This document shows, one piece after another, positions 51,592 through 60,755 of a stretch of 64,000 nt of DNA (position 1 is the stretch's first letter; the number at the start of each line of letters is the position of its first letter). Position numbers and translations under genes: made by a program. The notes beneath the pieces were generated by a model, which was not told the origin of the DNA, did not search any database, and saw only the letters and a program-made list of their open reading frames with translations. This DNA is from Kitasatospora sp. NBC_00240 (lineage in GTDB: Bacteria > Actinomycetota > Actinomycetes > Streptomycetales > Streptomycetaceae), in assembly GCF_026342405.1 (NCBI RefSeq), contig NZ_JAPEMU010000001.1, forward strand, positions 5,084,001 through 5,148,000. The letters run 5' to 3'.

Positions 51592-52017
51592 ATGGCACAT
51601 ATGACCGAGCCCGAGTGGCGCGCGTTCCTCGGCGCCGGCACCCGTACCGCGAAGCTCGCCAGCACCCGCGCCGACGGGCGACCGCACGTCGCCCCCGTGT
51701 GGTTCCTGCTGGACGGGGAGGACATCGTCCTCAACACCGGGAAGGACACCGTCAAGGGCCGCACCCTGGCCCGCGACGGGCGGGTGATGCTCTGTGTGGA
51801 CGACGACCGGCCGCCGTTCTCCTTCGTGCTGGTGCAGGGCACGGCGACGCTGAGCGAGGACCTCCCGGAGGTCCGCGCCTGGGCCACCCGGATCGCCGCC
51901 CGCTACATGGGCGAGGACCTCGCCGAGCAGTACGGGGAGCGCAACGGCGTGCCCGGCGAGCTGCTGGTGCGGGTGCGGATCGAGAAGGTGACGGCCCGGG
52001 CGGGCATCGCCCACTGA
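51592..52017 (+). CDS. PPOX-class F420-dependent oxidoreductase
   Basis: 141 aa. A split beta-barrel of the pyridoxamine-phosphate-oxidase superfamily with GTRTAKLASTRADGRPHVAP, VWFLLDGEDIVLNTGKDTVK and RVMLCVDDDRPPFSFVLVQG. In actinobacteria these small proteins mostly bind F420 (or FMN, haem). The reaction is unknown. Three in-frame ATGs (51583, 51592, 51601) are possible starts; I take 51592. Confidence 0.82.
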   Translation: MAHMTEPEWRAFLGAGTRTAKLASTRADGRPHVAPVWFLLDGEDIVLNTGKDTVKGRTLARDGRVMLCVDDDRPPFSFVLVQGTATLSEDLPEVRAWATRIAARYMGEDLAEQYGERNGVPGELLVRVRIEKVTARAGIAH

Positions 52018-52170
52018 ACGCCACGCCCGTACCGTCTGTCCGGGCGCGACCTCCCGTCCGGCCCCCGGTCCGCGCCCGCGCGCCCCTCCCGCGTCCGTCG
52101 GCGTGACCCCGGTCCGCGTCCGGCCGGTGGCGGCCACCGATTGTCGGTGCCGCGTGGCAGGCTTCCGGGC

Positions 52171-52602
52171 ATGACGCCGTGGACCCTCATCGACATCGAA
52201 CACGCGATCCGCTCCTCCTGGGGCGTCGACACCTGTGCGCCCGAGGACCTGGGCCGGTGGCATCCGGGGAATCCCGCGCGCGGGCAGTGCGGTGTGGTCG
52301 CGATGGTGCTGAACGACCTGCTCGGCGGCGAGCTGATGATGGGCGAGGTGCACGTCGACGGCGTCCGGACGGACCTGCACTGGTGGAACCGCTTCGGCGG
52401 CGGGGTGGAGATCGACCTCACCCGCGAGCAGTTCGACGCCTGCGAGCAGGTCGGCCCGGGCCGGCCCGTCGCCCGCCCGGAGCGGCCCGGCCGTCTGCAG
52501 GGCGAGTACGAGCTGCTGCGCGGTCGGGTGCTCGCCGCGCTGGCCGCCGGCGCCCGCGCCCGGGAGCACGGCCGGACGCCCGCCCACGCCGCGGCCCGCT
52601 GA
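52171..52602 (+). CDS. YunG-family protein
   Basis: 143 aa. The conserved blocks are RSSWGVDTCAPEDLGRWHPG, the Cys in GQCGVVAMVLNDLLGGELM, LHWWNRFGGGVEIDLTREQF, and a C-terminal helix. The Cys-His-Asp/Glu layout resembles a papain-like or transglutaminase-like fold, but no activity is known for the family. The ATG is at 52171. Confidence 0.7.
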   Translation: MTPWTLIDIEHAIRSSWGVDTCAPEDLGRWHPGNPARGQCGVVAMVLNDLLGGELMMGEVHVDGVRTDLHWWNRFGGGVEIDLTREQFDACEQVGPGRPVARPERPGRLQGEYELLRGRVLAALAAGARAREHGRTPAHAAAR

Positions 52603-52750
52603 CCCCGCGTCCGTCCGGCGGCCGGACGGCCCCCGCACATCGGACGGCCCCCGCACACCGGCCGGCACGCGCTGATTCCCCGTCGGGGGCCGCCGACGGC
52701 CTAGGGTCTAACCGTCGCAGGGCGCCGGAGCGGGAAACAGGGAGTCAGCC

Positions 52751-53635
52751 ATGTCCGTGATGACGGTCGGATTCGTCGGCCTCGGTGCGATGGGCCGGGG
52801 GATGGCATCGAGCCTGCTCGCGGCCGGCCACCCGGTGCGGGTGTGGAACCGCTCGCCCGGGCCGGTCGAGGAGCTGGTGGCCAAGGGTGCCACCGCGGCG
52901 GCCGGACTCGGCGAGGTCTACGACAGTGAGGTCGTCGTCTCGATGCTGCCCGACGACCGGACGGTGGAGGCCCTGCTGCTGGACGGCGCGCTGCTCGCCG
53001 GCGCCCGCACCGGGGTGCACGTCAACATGGCGACGGTCTCGATCGCGCTCGCCGAGCGCGCCACCGCGCTGCACGCCGAGCACGGCGTCGGCTACGTCGC
53101 CGCGCCCGTCCTCGGCCGGCCGGGTGTCGCGGCGGCGGGGGAGCTCAACATCCTGGCGGCCGGCGAGGAGGCGCTGCTGGAGCGGGTCGCTCCGGTGCTG
53201 GCCGCGATGGGCCGCCGGACCTGGTACTTCGGCGACCGTCCGATTCAGGCCAACACCGCCAAGATCAGCGCCAACTTCCTGCTGGCCTGCGCCATCGAGT
53301 CGATGGCCGAGGCGTGCAGCCTCGCCGAGGCGAACGGGGTGCGGCCCACCGACCTGGTCGAGATGCTGACGGGGACGCTGTTCCCCGGTCCGGTCTACTC
53401 GGGCTACGGGTCGATGGTCGCCGAGCGCCGCTACGAACCGGCCGGGTTCCGGTTGCCGCTGGGCCTGAAGGATGTCGGGCTGGCGCTGGCCGCGGGGGAG
53501 GCGCGCAACGTCCCGCTGCCGTTCGGGAGCGTGCTGCGGGACGCCTTCCTGGACGCGCTGGCCCATGGAGACGGTGACAAGGACTGGGCGGCCGTCGCCG
53601 CCGTCGCGCGCCGCCGGGCCGGCCTGCCGGACTGA
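52751..53635 (+). CDS. beta-hydroxyacid dehydrogenase family oxidoreductase
   Basis: 294 aa. The Rossmann motif GFVGLGAMGRGMASSLLAAG sits at the start. The catalytic-Lys helix reads NTAKISANFLLACAIESMAE, with the C-terminal helical domain after it (LGLKDVGLALAAGEARNVPL). It belongs to the 3-hydroxyisobutyrate/6-phosphogluconate dehydrogenase superfamily; the substrate is open. An AGGGAGTCAGCC site precedes the start. Confidence 0.88.
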   Translation: MSVMTVGFVGLGAMGRGMASSLLAAGHPVRVWNRSPGPVEELVAKGATAAAGLGEVYDSEVVVSMLPDDRTVEALLLDGALLAGARTGVHVNMATVSIALAERATALHAEHGVGYVAAPVLGRPGVAAAGELNILAAGEEALLERVAPVLAAMGRRTWYFGDRPIQANTAKISANFLLACAIESMAEACSLAEANGVRPTDLVEMLTGTLFPGPVYSGYGSMVAERRYEPAGFRLPLGLKDVGLALAAGEARNVPLPFGSVLRDAFLDALAHGDGDKDWAAVAAVARRRAGLPD

Positions 53636-54096
53636 GCCCGACCACTGTCGCTGTCGCCGCCGCCTCTGCCGTCGCCCCGTTCGCTGCCCGGTCGCCCCGC
53701 CCGCCGGGCCCGGGGCGACCGGGGCGCGCGGGCCGCGCGGGTGCCTCAATTGTCGTGTGCAGAATGGGATTCGGGCCGTGACGGAAGCCGGGGCATTCGG
53801 GTGCCGCGGAAGGGTGTGTGCGTTCGAGGGGCCCGGCGCCCGGCGCCCGCAGGGGGCGCGTCGGCGTGAATTCAGGCCTCCGAAGGCTGAGAACAAAAGC
53901 CTTTTGCTGTGACGGAGTTGGTCTAAACGGACACCGAATCTCCCATTCCGGGGCACAAGATGGTATCCGGCTACCGAATCGCACAGATCTTTCGGTATCG
54001 TCCGTCGGACTTCAGCTTCGCGGGGGCTCTGCTGCACGGCGGCGGATCCGAGCCGCGCCCTCCGGGACGACCCGGACTTCTTCGTGAGGTATCGCT
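53636..54096. other. 460-bp spacer
   Basis: No gene recognised. The half nearest the next gene (about 53880-54010) is less GC rich and probably holds the promoter of the LAxTG protein. Confidence 0.45.
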
Positions 54097-55227
54097 TTGT
54101 CCATTCGTCGCAGTCTGGCCCTCGCGGGCGCCGTCGCGCTCGCCTCCTCCATCGTGCTGGGCGGTGCTCAGGGCGCGCTCGCCGTCGGGAGCGCCTCCCC
54201 GTCGGCCTCCGCCGCGGCCAAGGCCGAGAAGGCGGCGCACAAGGAACTCGACCTGTCCGTGAAGGGCGTGCCGAACGAGTTCTTCGCCGGTGGCGATGCC
54301 CGTGAGTTCACCTTCACGATCGACAACGCCACGGCGCACGACTTCGCCTTCGTGCCGCTGCTCAAGTTCAAGGACAACAAGGGCAAGCTGCGCGCCGCCG
54401 ACTTCAAGGCCGAGTACCAGCTCCCCAAGACCACCACGTGGATCCCGACCGTCCCGCCGCCCGGCGTCGACGGCAGCGGTGACGACGCCGGGCTGACCGC
54501 CCTCGCCTCGCTGACCCCGGAGGGCGAGCTCACCGACGACAGCGTGCTCTTCGTGGGCAAGGGCACCAGCGTGACCATCAAGGTCCGGGTCGCCTTCACC
54601 GAGAACGCGCCGCTCGGCAAGGCCGCCGTGGTGCCGGTGGTGGTCTCCGCCGAGCTGGACGACACCACCCACGAGGCGAACGGCGACGGCGTCTGGTCCT
54701 GCGACCAGATCAAGGGCGCGGGCTTCACCATCAAGGCCCCCAAGCCGCACCCGAGCCCGAGCGCGAGCACGACCAAGCCGAGCACCAGCCCGAGCCCGAG
54801 CGCCACCGTGACGACCTCGCCGTCGGCCACCACGTCCCCCTCGACGTCGGCGTCCCCCTCGGCCACCGCCACGCAGAGCAGCACGCCCACCACCCCGGCC
54901 ACCACGCCGGCCACCACGCCGGCCACCACCCCGGCCACCAGCCCGTCCGCCTCGACCAGCGCCCCGGTGCCGTCCGCCAGCGCCACGGACGGCACCCAGA
55001 CGCCGGTCGACTTCCCGGTCAACGTCCCGACCGTCACCCCGCCGAAGATCACGGACGAGGCCGTCACCAAGGCCAAGGCCAAGGCCGACGCCGCCGCCAA
55101 GGACCTCGCCGCGACCGGTGGTGGCAGCGACAGCACCCCGATCGCCATCGCGGGCGGTGCCGTCCTGGCCGCCGGCGTCGGCACCCTCGTGGTGCTCCGC
55201 CGCCGCAAGACCGCTCAGGACAGCTGA
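54097..55227 (+). CDS. secreted LAxTG-anchored protein with Ser/Thr/Pro stalk
   Basis: 376 aa. A signal peptide (MSIRRSLALAGAVALASSIV, ending ALA) is followed by a beta-sandwich-like domain (45-215). Then come a Ser/Thr/Pro-rich stalk with TTPA repeats (about 220-305) and the sorting signal LAATG at 337-341 with a membrane helix and RRRK tail. Class E sortase should fix it to the wall; the stalk is likely glycosylated. The TTG start at 54097 lies eight bases after GAGGT. Confidence 0.85.
   Translation: MSIRRSLALAGAVALASSIVLGGAQGALAVGSASPSASAAAKAEKAAHKELDLSVKGVPNEFFAGGDAREFTFTIDNATAHDFAFVPLLKFKDNKGKLRAADFKAEYQLPKTTTWIPTVPPPGVDGSGDDAGLTALASLTPEGELTDDSVLFVGKGTSVTIKVRVAFTENAPLGKAAVVPVVVSAELDDTTHEANGDGVWSCDQIKGAGFTIKAPKPHPSPSASTTKPSTSPSPSATVTTSPSATTSPSTSASPSATATQSSTPTTPATTPATTPATTPATSPSASTSAPVPSASATDGTQTPVDFPVNVPTVTPPKITDEAVTKAKAKADAAAKDLAATGGGSDSTPIAIAGGAVLAAGVGTLVVLRRRKTAQDS
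54897..54944. repeat. degenerate 12-bp repeat in the stalk region
   Basis: GCCACCACGCCG and close variants recur in tandem, encoding Ala-Thr-Thr-Pro repeats of the wall-protein stalk. Confidence 0.75.
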
Positions 55228-55281
55228 CCCCCGGTCACAGTCGACCCCGTTCACGGCCGCACTCGGCCGGGACCGGCCTGA

Positions 55282-55326
55282 CGCGAGCCCCCGACTCCGG
55301 CCTTCCGCCGGGGTCGGGGGCTCGCG
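55282..55326. terminator. strong hairpin terminator
   Basis: A 20-bp stem (with one G-T pair) beginning CGCGAGCCCCCGAC and a 5-nt loop, 55 bp after the LAxTG gene stop. Confidence 0.88.
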
Positions 55327-55457
55327 CGTTCCCCCCGGGCCCGGGCCGCCACCTCTTCCCCACCGCGCCTGCACAGGTCGTCCTTCCCGCGGGTCTAGGA
55401 TGACCGGCCGACCCGGGGACGGCCCCGGGAGACCGGACGGCCGGGGAAGAGGTACAC

Positions 55458-56705
55458 GTGCGCACAGCGAGTCCGGCCAGGGCCACCGGCGACTACGAGG
55501 CGGCCACCGGCCGGATCGCGGGCCTGCCGGTCCGCAGGCACCACGTCCTGCTGGTCGCCTGGACGGTGCTCTGGTTCCTGATGGTCGAGCCCAGCGGCGG
55601 CGTTTCCTGGCACTACCTGCGCCAGGGCGAGCAACTGCTCTTCGACCAGCAGCCCGGCGGCGGGCTCTCGCTCTACGCGCACCACCCGGAACTCCAGATC
55701 GGCCCGGTCAGCCTGGCCGCGGCCAGGCTGTTCGCGCCCTTCCCCGAGCACGTCGGTCAGGTGCTGGCCGAGGCGACGATGTCCGCGCTGGGCCTGCTGA
55801 TGCTGGTGCTGGTCGGCCGTACCGCGGCCTGGTACTACCTGGGCACCGGCACCAACCACCGGCGCCTCCAGCAGCGGCTGCTGGTGGCCGGCCTGGCCTT
55901 CATCCCGATGTGGGTGGAGGTCTCGGTCCGGTTCGCGCACCTGGACGACGTCCTGGCGCTGTTCTTCACCACGCTCGCCGCGTACGCGCTGAGCCGGGGC
56001 CGGGCCACCGCCGTGGGCGTCTACCTGGCGCTGGCGGTGGACTCCAAGCCGTGGGCGCTGTCGTTCGTCCCGCTGATCCTGGCACTGCCCCGCCCGCAGT
56101 GGCGGCGTGCCGCGCTGTGGCTGTGCGCACTGGTGGCCATCGCCTGGCTGCCGTTCTACCTCGGTACTTCCGGCTCCTTCGCCGCCGCCAGGTTCACCAT
56201 CCCCAACCAGGCCGCCTCCTCGCTGCGCTGGCTGGGCGTCTCCGATCCCGCGACCCCCTGGTGGGACCGGCCGGCGCAGGCCGCAGTGGGGCTCGTCCTC
56301 GGCACGCTGGCGGTGCTGCGGGGCCGCTGGCCGGCCGTCGTCCTGGTCGGCGCGAACGCCCGGATCCTGTTCGACCCCAGCGTCTACACGTACTACACGG
56401 CGTCGATCCTGCTCGGCACGCTGCTCTGGGACGCGGTCGGGCAGAAGCGCCTCGTCCCGTGGTGGAGCTGGATCGCGCTGGCGGCACTGTACGGGGGCAC
56501 CCTGGTGATCCCGTCGGACCCGGTCTGCGGCCTGGTGCGGCTGGCCTTCGTGGTGCTCTCCACGGCGTACGTGCTGCTCCGGCCGGCCAAGCGGCCGCGC
56601 GGGCGCCGGAGCGGGTGGCCGGGTGGGCGACGGCGCGGGCGACCGGGCCCGCGCTCGGGTGTCCGGGCGGGGGCGGGACGGGTGCTGGCCGGCACCCGGG
56701 GCTGA
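55458..56705 (+). CDS. polytopic membrane protein, GT87/GT-C-like
   Basis: 415 aa with about ten hydrophobic segments. A charged loop after the first helix holds SWHYLRQGEQLLFDQQPGGG, LYAHHPELQIGPVSL and, later, VRFAHLDDVLALF. Polyprenyl-phosphate-dependent mannosyltransferases of the GT-C class have this style of acidic loop and topology. I infer a glycosyltransferase only weakly. The C-terminal 40 residues are Arg/Gly rich. The GTG start lies behind GAAGAGG. Confidence 0.55.
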   Translation: MRTASPARATGDYEAATGRIAGLPVRRHHVLLVAWTVLWFLMVEPSGGVSWHYLRQGEQLLFDQQPGGGLSLYAHHPELQIGPVSLAAARLFAPFPEHVGQVLAEATMSALGLLMLVLVGRTAAWYYLGTGTNHRRLQQRLLVAGLAFIPMWVEVSVRFAHLDDVLALFFTTLAAYALSRGRATAVGVYLALAVDSKPWALSFVPLILALPRPQWRRAALWLCALVAIAWLPFYLGTSGSFAAARFTIPNQAASSLRWLGVSDPATPWWDRPAQAAVGLVLGTLAVLRGRWPAVVLVGANARILFDPSVYTYYTASILLGTLLWDAVGQKRLVPWWSWIALAALYGGTLVIPSDPVCGLVRLAFVVLSTAYVLLRPAKRPRGRRSGWPGGRRRGRPGPRSGVRAGAGRVLAGTRG

Positions 56706-56819
56706 GCACGGGAGCGTTCGGGGACGGGAGCGGTCGAGTGCGGGAGCTGCCTTGCACCGACCGTGCCGAGCCCGGCGCCGGGCGCCCGTACCCGGCCCCG
56801 CCCGTGGCCCGGCCCGGGG

Positions 56820-57554
56820 TCAGCCGGCGATCAGCTCCCGGGCGTCGTCCGGCACCGCGGCCGGCCGCACCGGGCGTCCGAAGAGCACCGGGAGCAGGGC
56901 CACCCCGGCCACCGCGCCGACCAGCTGGGCCAGGACGAAGGGCGGCACCGAGCCGGCCGCGATCCCGGTGCCGCTGCCGGTGAACATCCGGGCGACGGTC
57001 ACGGCGGGGTTGGCGAAGGCGCCCGAGGAGGTCGCCCAGCAGGCCGCGGCGATCCACAGGCCGACCGCCGCCGGCACGAAACCGCCGCGGCCGCTCCGGA
57101 CCAGGCCGAAGACCAGCAGGATCAGTACCCCGGTCGCCAGCACCTCGGCCAGCCAGAGGTGGACGCCGTCCCGGGCCCGCGCGGACACCTCCAGGAACGG
57201 CCGCTCGAACATCACGTTGGCCAGCCCCGTCCCGGTGACCGCGCCGGCCAGCTGCGCCCCGGCGTACCCGCCCAGCTCCCGGACGGTGAGGCCGGTCCCG
57301 GTGCGCCGTTCGGTCCACCAGGCGGCGGCCGAGACCAGCGGGTTGAAGTGGCCGCCGGACACCGGGCCCAGCACCGATATCAGCACCACCAGGGCCAACG
57401 CCGAGGCGGTGACGTTCGCCAGCAGCTGCACCCCGGCGTCCCGGCTGAGGGCGCCGGCCCGGATGCCGGAGCCGACCACCACGGCCGCCAGCGCCGCCGT
57501 GCCCACCGCCTCCGCGGCCAGTCGTCGGAGCAGGGGAGGCGCGGTGAGGGTCAT
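56820..57554 (-). CDS. MIP-family (aquaporin-like) channel
   Basis: 244 aa with six membrane segments. The two half-helix motifs read SGGHFNPLVS (NPL, replacing NPA) and GAFANPAVTVARMF (NPA, with the selectivity-filter Arg). It should conduct water, glycerol or small neutral metalloids. The first NPA variant may alter selectivity. The ATG at 57554 is chosen. It is divergent from the TipAL-type regulator. Confidence 0.85.
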   Translation of the reverse strand: MTLTAPPLLRRLAAEAVGTAALAAVVVGSGIRAGALSRDAGVQLLANVTASALALVVLISVLGPVSGGHFNPLVSAAAWWTERRTGTGLTVRELGGYAGAQLAGAVTGTGLANVMFERPFLEVSARARDGVHLWLAEVLATGVLILLVFGLVRSGRGGFVPAAVGLWIAAACWATSSGAFANPAVTVARMFTGSGTGIAAGSVPPFVLAQLVGAVAGVALLPVLFGRPVRPAAVPDDARELIAG

Positions 57555-57692
57555 GGCCACATGCTCGCGGGCGCCGCCGGGCCCCGGCAATTGGCTGCTC
57601 CGTCCAAAGCGGTCCCGCTGCCCGGGCCCCGGCTCGGAGAGTCGCACGGCGGTGTGTGCCCCGGGGGCGGGCGGTGCTCCCGGAAACTGGGG

Positions 57693-57723
57693 TTGACCCT
57701 CACGCGACGTGAGGCGGGAGGGT
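57693..57723 (+). promoter_or_regulatory. TipAL/MerR-type operator-promoter
   Basis: The inverted repeat CCTCACG-CGA-CGTGAGG (57698-57714) sits directly after a -35-like TTGACC (57693-57698). A 19-bp spacer would place the -10 at 57718-57723 (GAGGGT). This resembles the tipA promoter of S. lividans, where TipAL binds such a palindrome inside an over-long spacer. It probably autoregulates the gene below. Confidence 0.8.
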
Positions 57724-57750
57724 CGGTGGCAGCAGAAGGGAGCAACCCGA

Positions 57751-58557
57751 ATGAGCACCGGCTACTCGGTGGGCCAGGTGGCGGGGGTCGCGGGCGTGAC
57801 CGTCCGGACCCTGCACCACTACGACGAGATCGGCCTGCTGTCACCGCGCGGCCGCACCGCGTCCGGCTACCGCCGCTACGAGGACGCCGACCTGGACCGG
57901 CTGCAGCAGGTCCTGTTCTACCGCGAGCTCGGGTTCCCGCTGGAGGAGATCGCGGCGATCCTGGACGACGGCTCGGTGAGCCCGGCCGAACACCTCAGAC
58001 GTCAGCACGGGCTGCTGACCGCGAGGATCGGCCACCTCCAGGACCTGGCCGCGGCGGTCGAACGAGCGATGGAGGCACAGAGGATGGGACACCGGTTGAC
58101 ACCCGAGGAGAAGTTCGAGGTGTTCGGGGCGGACTACCAGGAGAGCTGGGAGGAGGAGGCCGAGCAGAAGTGGGGCGGCACCGACGCCTGGAAGGAGTCC
58201 CGGCGCCGCACCACGCGGTACGGCAAGGCCGACTGGCAGCGCATCAAGGCCGAGATGGACGCCCTCAACGAGCGGCTGGTCCAGGCCCTGGCGGCGGGCC
58301 TCGCACCCGACAGCGGCGAGGCGATGGACCTCGCCGAGGTGCATCGCGGCCACATCACCGACAACTTCTACGACTGCGGCTACGCGATCCACCGCGGCCT
58401 GGCCGCGATGTACCTCGCGGACCCGCGTTTCACCGCCACCTACGAGCAGCTCGCCCCGGGCCTGGCCCGCTGGCTGCACGACGCGATCATCGCCAATGCC
58501 GACCGCGCCGAGGGCGCGGCCGGTGGCGGCGAGGGCGGTGGCGGCGAGGGCGGCTGA
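57751..58557 (+). CDS. TipAL-type MerR regulator
   Basis: 268 aa. MerR winged HTH (YSVGQVAGVAGVTVRTLHHY, then DEIGLLSPRGRTASGYRRYE), a coiled-coil helix (about 80-120), and a C-terminal TipAS domain (from LTPEEKFEVFGADYQESWEE). TipAS traps thiopeptide antibiotics covalently, and the regulator then activates its own promoter. The tail is GEGGGGEGG. The start follows GAAGGGAG. Confidence 0.9.
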   Translation: MSTGYSVGQVAGVAGVTVRTLHHYDEIGLLSPRGRTASGYRRYEDADLDRLQQVLFYRELGFPLEEIAAILDDGSVSPAEHLRRQHGLLTARIGHLQDLAAAVERAMEAQRMGHRLTPEEKFEVFGADYQESWEEEAEQKWGGTDAWKESRRRTTRYGKADWQRIKAEMDALNERLVQALAAGLAPDSGEAMDLAEVHRGHITDNFYDCGYAIHRGLAAMYLADPRFTATYEQLAPGLARWLHDAIIANADRAEGAAGGGEGGGGEGG

Positions 58558-58570
58558 GGCCGGCCGGGGG

Positions 58571-59629
58571 TCACGCCACCGTACGCCCGAAGCTCCGCCG
58601 GTAGGCCGTCGGTGAGGTCCGCATGGCACGGCCGAAGTGGTGACGGAAGGTCGCCGCACTCTCGAAGCCGACGGCCGCGGCGATCTCCTCGACCGTCCCG
58701 TCCGGGGACTCCAGCAGCGGGAGGCTGGCGGCGATGCGCTGGGTGATCACCCAGCGCATCGGCGTGGTCCCGTTGCGGGCGGTGAAGTGGCGCAGGTAGG
58801 AGCGGTCCGACATCCGGGCGGCGCGGGCCAGCAGCGAGACGGTGAGCGGGGAGCAGAGGTGCCCGATCGCCCACTGCATGCTGCGCGCGATCCCGTCGTC
58901 CTCCTCCTCCACCGGGTTGACCGCCGCCTCGATGAACTGGGCCTGGCCGCCGTCGCGGTGCGGCGGGACGACGAACCGGCGGGCCACGCTGTTGGCGACC
59001 TTGGCGCCGTGGTCGCGCCGGACCAGGTGCAGGCAGAGGTCGATGCCGGCCGCGCTGCCCGCGCTCGTCAGCACCTCGCCGCTGTCGACGTACAGGACGT
59101 CCGGGTTGACCCGGACCAGCGGGTACCGCTGCTGGAGGAGGTCGGCGTACCGCCAGTGGGTGGTGGCCTCCTGTCCGTCCAGCAGGCCGGCGGCGGCGAG
59201 GGCGAACGCGCCGGAGCAGATCGAGACGATCCGGGCCCCGCGCCCGTGGGCGGTCCGCAGGGCGGCGACCAGCTCGGGCGACACCGTGCCGCCGAACGCG
59301 TTGGGCACCCCGGGGACGACCACCGTGTCGGCCGCGGCGAGTTCGTCCAGTCCGTGGTGGGCGGTGAGGGAGAACCCGCCGACCGCGCCGAGCGCGGCGC
59401 CGGGCCGGTCCGCGCAGACCTTGAGGCCGTACCAGGGGGCCGCCAGCAGACCGCCGAGTTCGGGCCGGGCGAGGGCGAACACCTCGACCACCACCCCGAG
59501 TTCGAACGGTGTCATGCCGTCGAAGGCGTACACGGCGACGTCGTGCACCGGCTCCGGGCGGCGGCCGATGGTGACGGCCACTGGTCCGGCCGCGGTGGCC
59601 GGCGGTCCGGAGGTCTGCTGCTCGGCCAC
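58571..59629 (-). CDS. GlxA-type AraC-family regulator
   Basis: 352 aa. The N-terminal DJ-1/PfpI-like domain has the nucleophile-elbow region RIVSICSGAFALAAAG. The C-terminal double AraC HTH is SPLTVSLLARAARMSDRSYL then EIAAAVGFESAATFRHHFGR. Members often control amine or catabolic genes. The GTG at 59629 lies six bases behind AGGGGG. It converges with the TipAL gene at a 13-bp gap. Confidence 0.88.
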   Translation of the reverse strand: MAEQQTSGPPATAAGPVAVTIGRRPEPVHDVAVYAFDGMTPFELGVVVEVFALARPELGGLLAAPWYGLKVCADRPGAALGAVGGFSLTAHHGLDELAAADTVVVPGVPNAFGGTVSPELVAALRTAHGRGARIVSICSGAFALAAAGLLDGQEATTHWRYADLLQQRYPLVRVNPDVLYVDSGEVLTSAGSAAGIDLCLHLVRRDHGAKVANSVARRFVVPPHRDGGQAQFIEAAVNPVEEEDDGIARSMQWAIGHLCSPLTVSLLARAARMSDRSYLRHFTARNGTTPMRWVITQRIAASLPLLESPDGTVEEIAAAVGFESAATFRHHFGRAMRTSPTAYRRSFGRTVA

Positions 59630-59884
59630 GGGATCCCCCTGATCGAGTGGGTTGGCGGGATGTTGGCGAGTGTAGTCGCTCCCGCCACGGTCGGGGCGGG
59701 TGCCCGGCGGCGGAGGATCGACTCGTCGCAGCAGGGAGCGCCGCCGACCCCCAGGAGCCCGGACATGACCGCCTCGGCGGCCGACCTGGGACTGGTCTGC
59801 TGACGTCCGGTCATGGCCCGCTGGGCGTTCTCCGCCGCCCTGCCCCGGCCCGATGTCCTCGCCCGCTGTCCCCGGCCCGGCGTC

Positions 59885-59935
59885 GTCCGGAAAAAAGTCC
59901 GAAGCCGCCTGCAACCTCGGCGGGGGACGGACGTC
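59885..59935 (+). promoter_or_regulatory. ECF-type promoter P1 of the sigma operon
   Basis: -35 GCAACC at 59911-59916, a 15-bp spacer, and -10-like CGTC at 59932-59935, with GTCCGGAAAA 26 bp upstream of the -35. The same three elements recur before the lipoprotein gene (62314-62365). Confidence 0.75.
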
Positions 59936-60013
59936 CATACAAGTGGGGGCGGCGTGGCCGGTGGCGACGACGCTGACACAATCACAGCGATCACGACCTT
60001 GATCACTTGTCCT

Positions 60014-60043
60014 GACCGCGGCGATGGGCCCATCGCCGCGGTC
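60014..60043. repeat. 30-bp perfect palindrome in the sigma gene leader
   Basis: The arm GACCGCGGCGATGGG is followed at once by its complement, ending 22 bp before the sigma-factor start codon and about 100 bp downstream of the putative promoter. It could be an operator or a 5'-leader hairpin. Confidence 0.9.
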
Positions 60044-60065
60044 CTGGGGGAAAGCGAAACTGTAG

Positions 60066-60755
60066 ATGTCCATGGCCATCGCGCCGGCAGGGGCACCCCA
60101 CGGGGGGCGTGTCGTCACTCTCCGGGGCCTGCTGAAGCTGCTCCTCGGTGCCCGGTCGGCGGCGGAGAGCGGTGGGGAGCCGCTCGGCGGGCCGGCCGTC
60201 GAGCAGGAGGCGACCCAGCGGCGATCGGGTTTCCGGCTGCTGCGGGGCGGGCGCAAGCCCGCCGAGGAGAAGCCCACCCTGACCGACCTCTACCATGCCC
60301 ACCGGCTCGGCCTGGTGCGGATGGCCGTCCTGCTGGTCGACCATCAGGACCTCGCCGAGGATGTGGTGCAGGAGGCTTTCACCGCCCTCTACCAGCGGCA
60401 CGGCGAGGAGCTGGACGACCTCGACAACGCGCTCGGATACCTGCGTACCTCGGTGGTCAACGGCGCCCGTTCGATGCTGCGCCGCCGCAAGACGGCCCGG
60501 GAATACGTGCCGCCGCACGAGGCGGACGCACCCTCGGCCGAGGACCACGCCGTCCTGAACGACGAGCACCGCCGCGTGTTGGTGGCGTTGCAGGAGCTGA
60601 CCTCGCGCCAGCGTGAGGTGCTGGTGCTGCGCTACTGGTCCGACATGTCGGAGGCGCAGATAGCCGAGACCCTGGGGCTGTCCCGGGGCGCCGTGAAGTC
60701 CACCGCGAGTCGGGCCCTGGACGCCCTTGAGAAGCAGCTGGAGAAGGTCCGATGA
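60066..60755 (+). CDS. SigE-family ECF RNA polymerase sigma factor
   Basis: 229 aa. A variable 70-residue head is followed by region 2 (DLYHAHRLGLVRMAVLLVDH then QDLAEDVVQEAFTALY) and region 4 (LTSRQREVLVLRYWSDMSEA then QIAETLGLSRGAVKSTASRA). It directs transcription of envelope-stress-type genes. The stop overlaps the start of the membrane protein below (ATGA), which I take as its anti-sigma. The promoter upstream looks autoregulated. Confidence 0.9.
   Translation: MSMAIAPAGAPHGGRVVTLRGLLKLLLGARSAAESGGEPLGGPAVEQEATQRRSGFRLLRGGRKPAEEKPTLTDLYHAHRLGLVRMAVLLVDHQDLAEDVVQEAFTALYQRHGEELDDLDNALGYLRTSVVNGARSMLRRRKTAREYVPPHEADAPSAEDHAVLNDEHRRVLVALQELTSRQREVLVLRYWSDMSEAQIAETLGLSRGAVKSTASRALDALEKQLEKVR

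Larger units (their letters stand above)
59640..60065. promoter_or_regulatory. control region of the ECF sigma operon
   Basis: About 425 bp with no gene. It contains an ECF-type promoter at 59911-59935 and a 30-bp perfect palindrome at 60014-60043 (separate entries). Confidence 0.7.
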
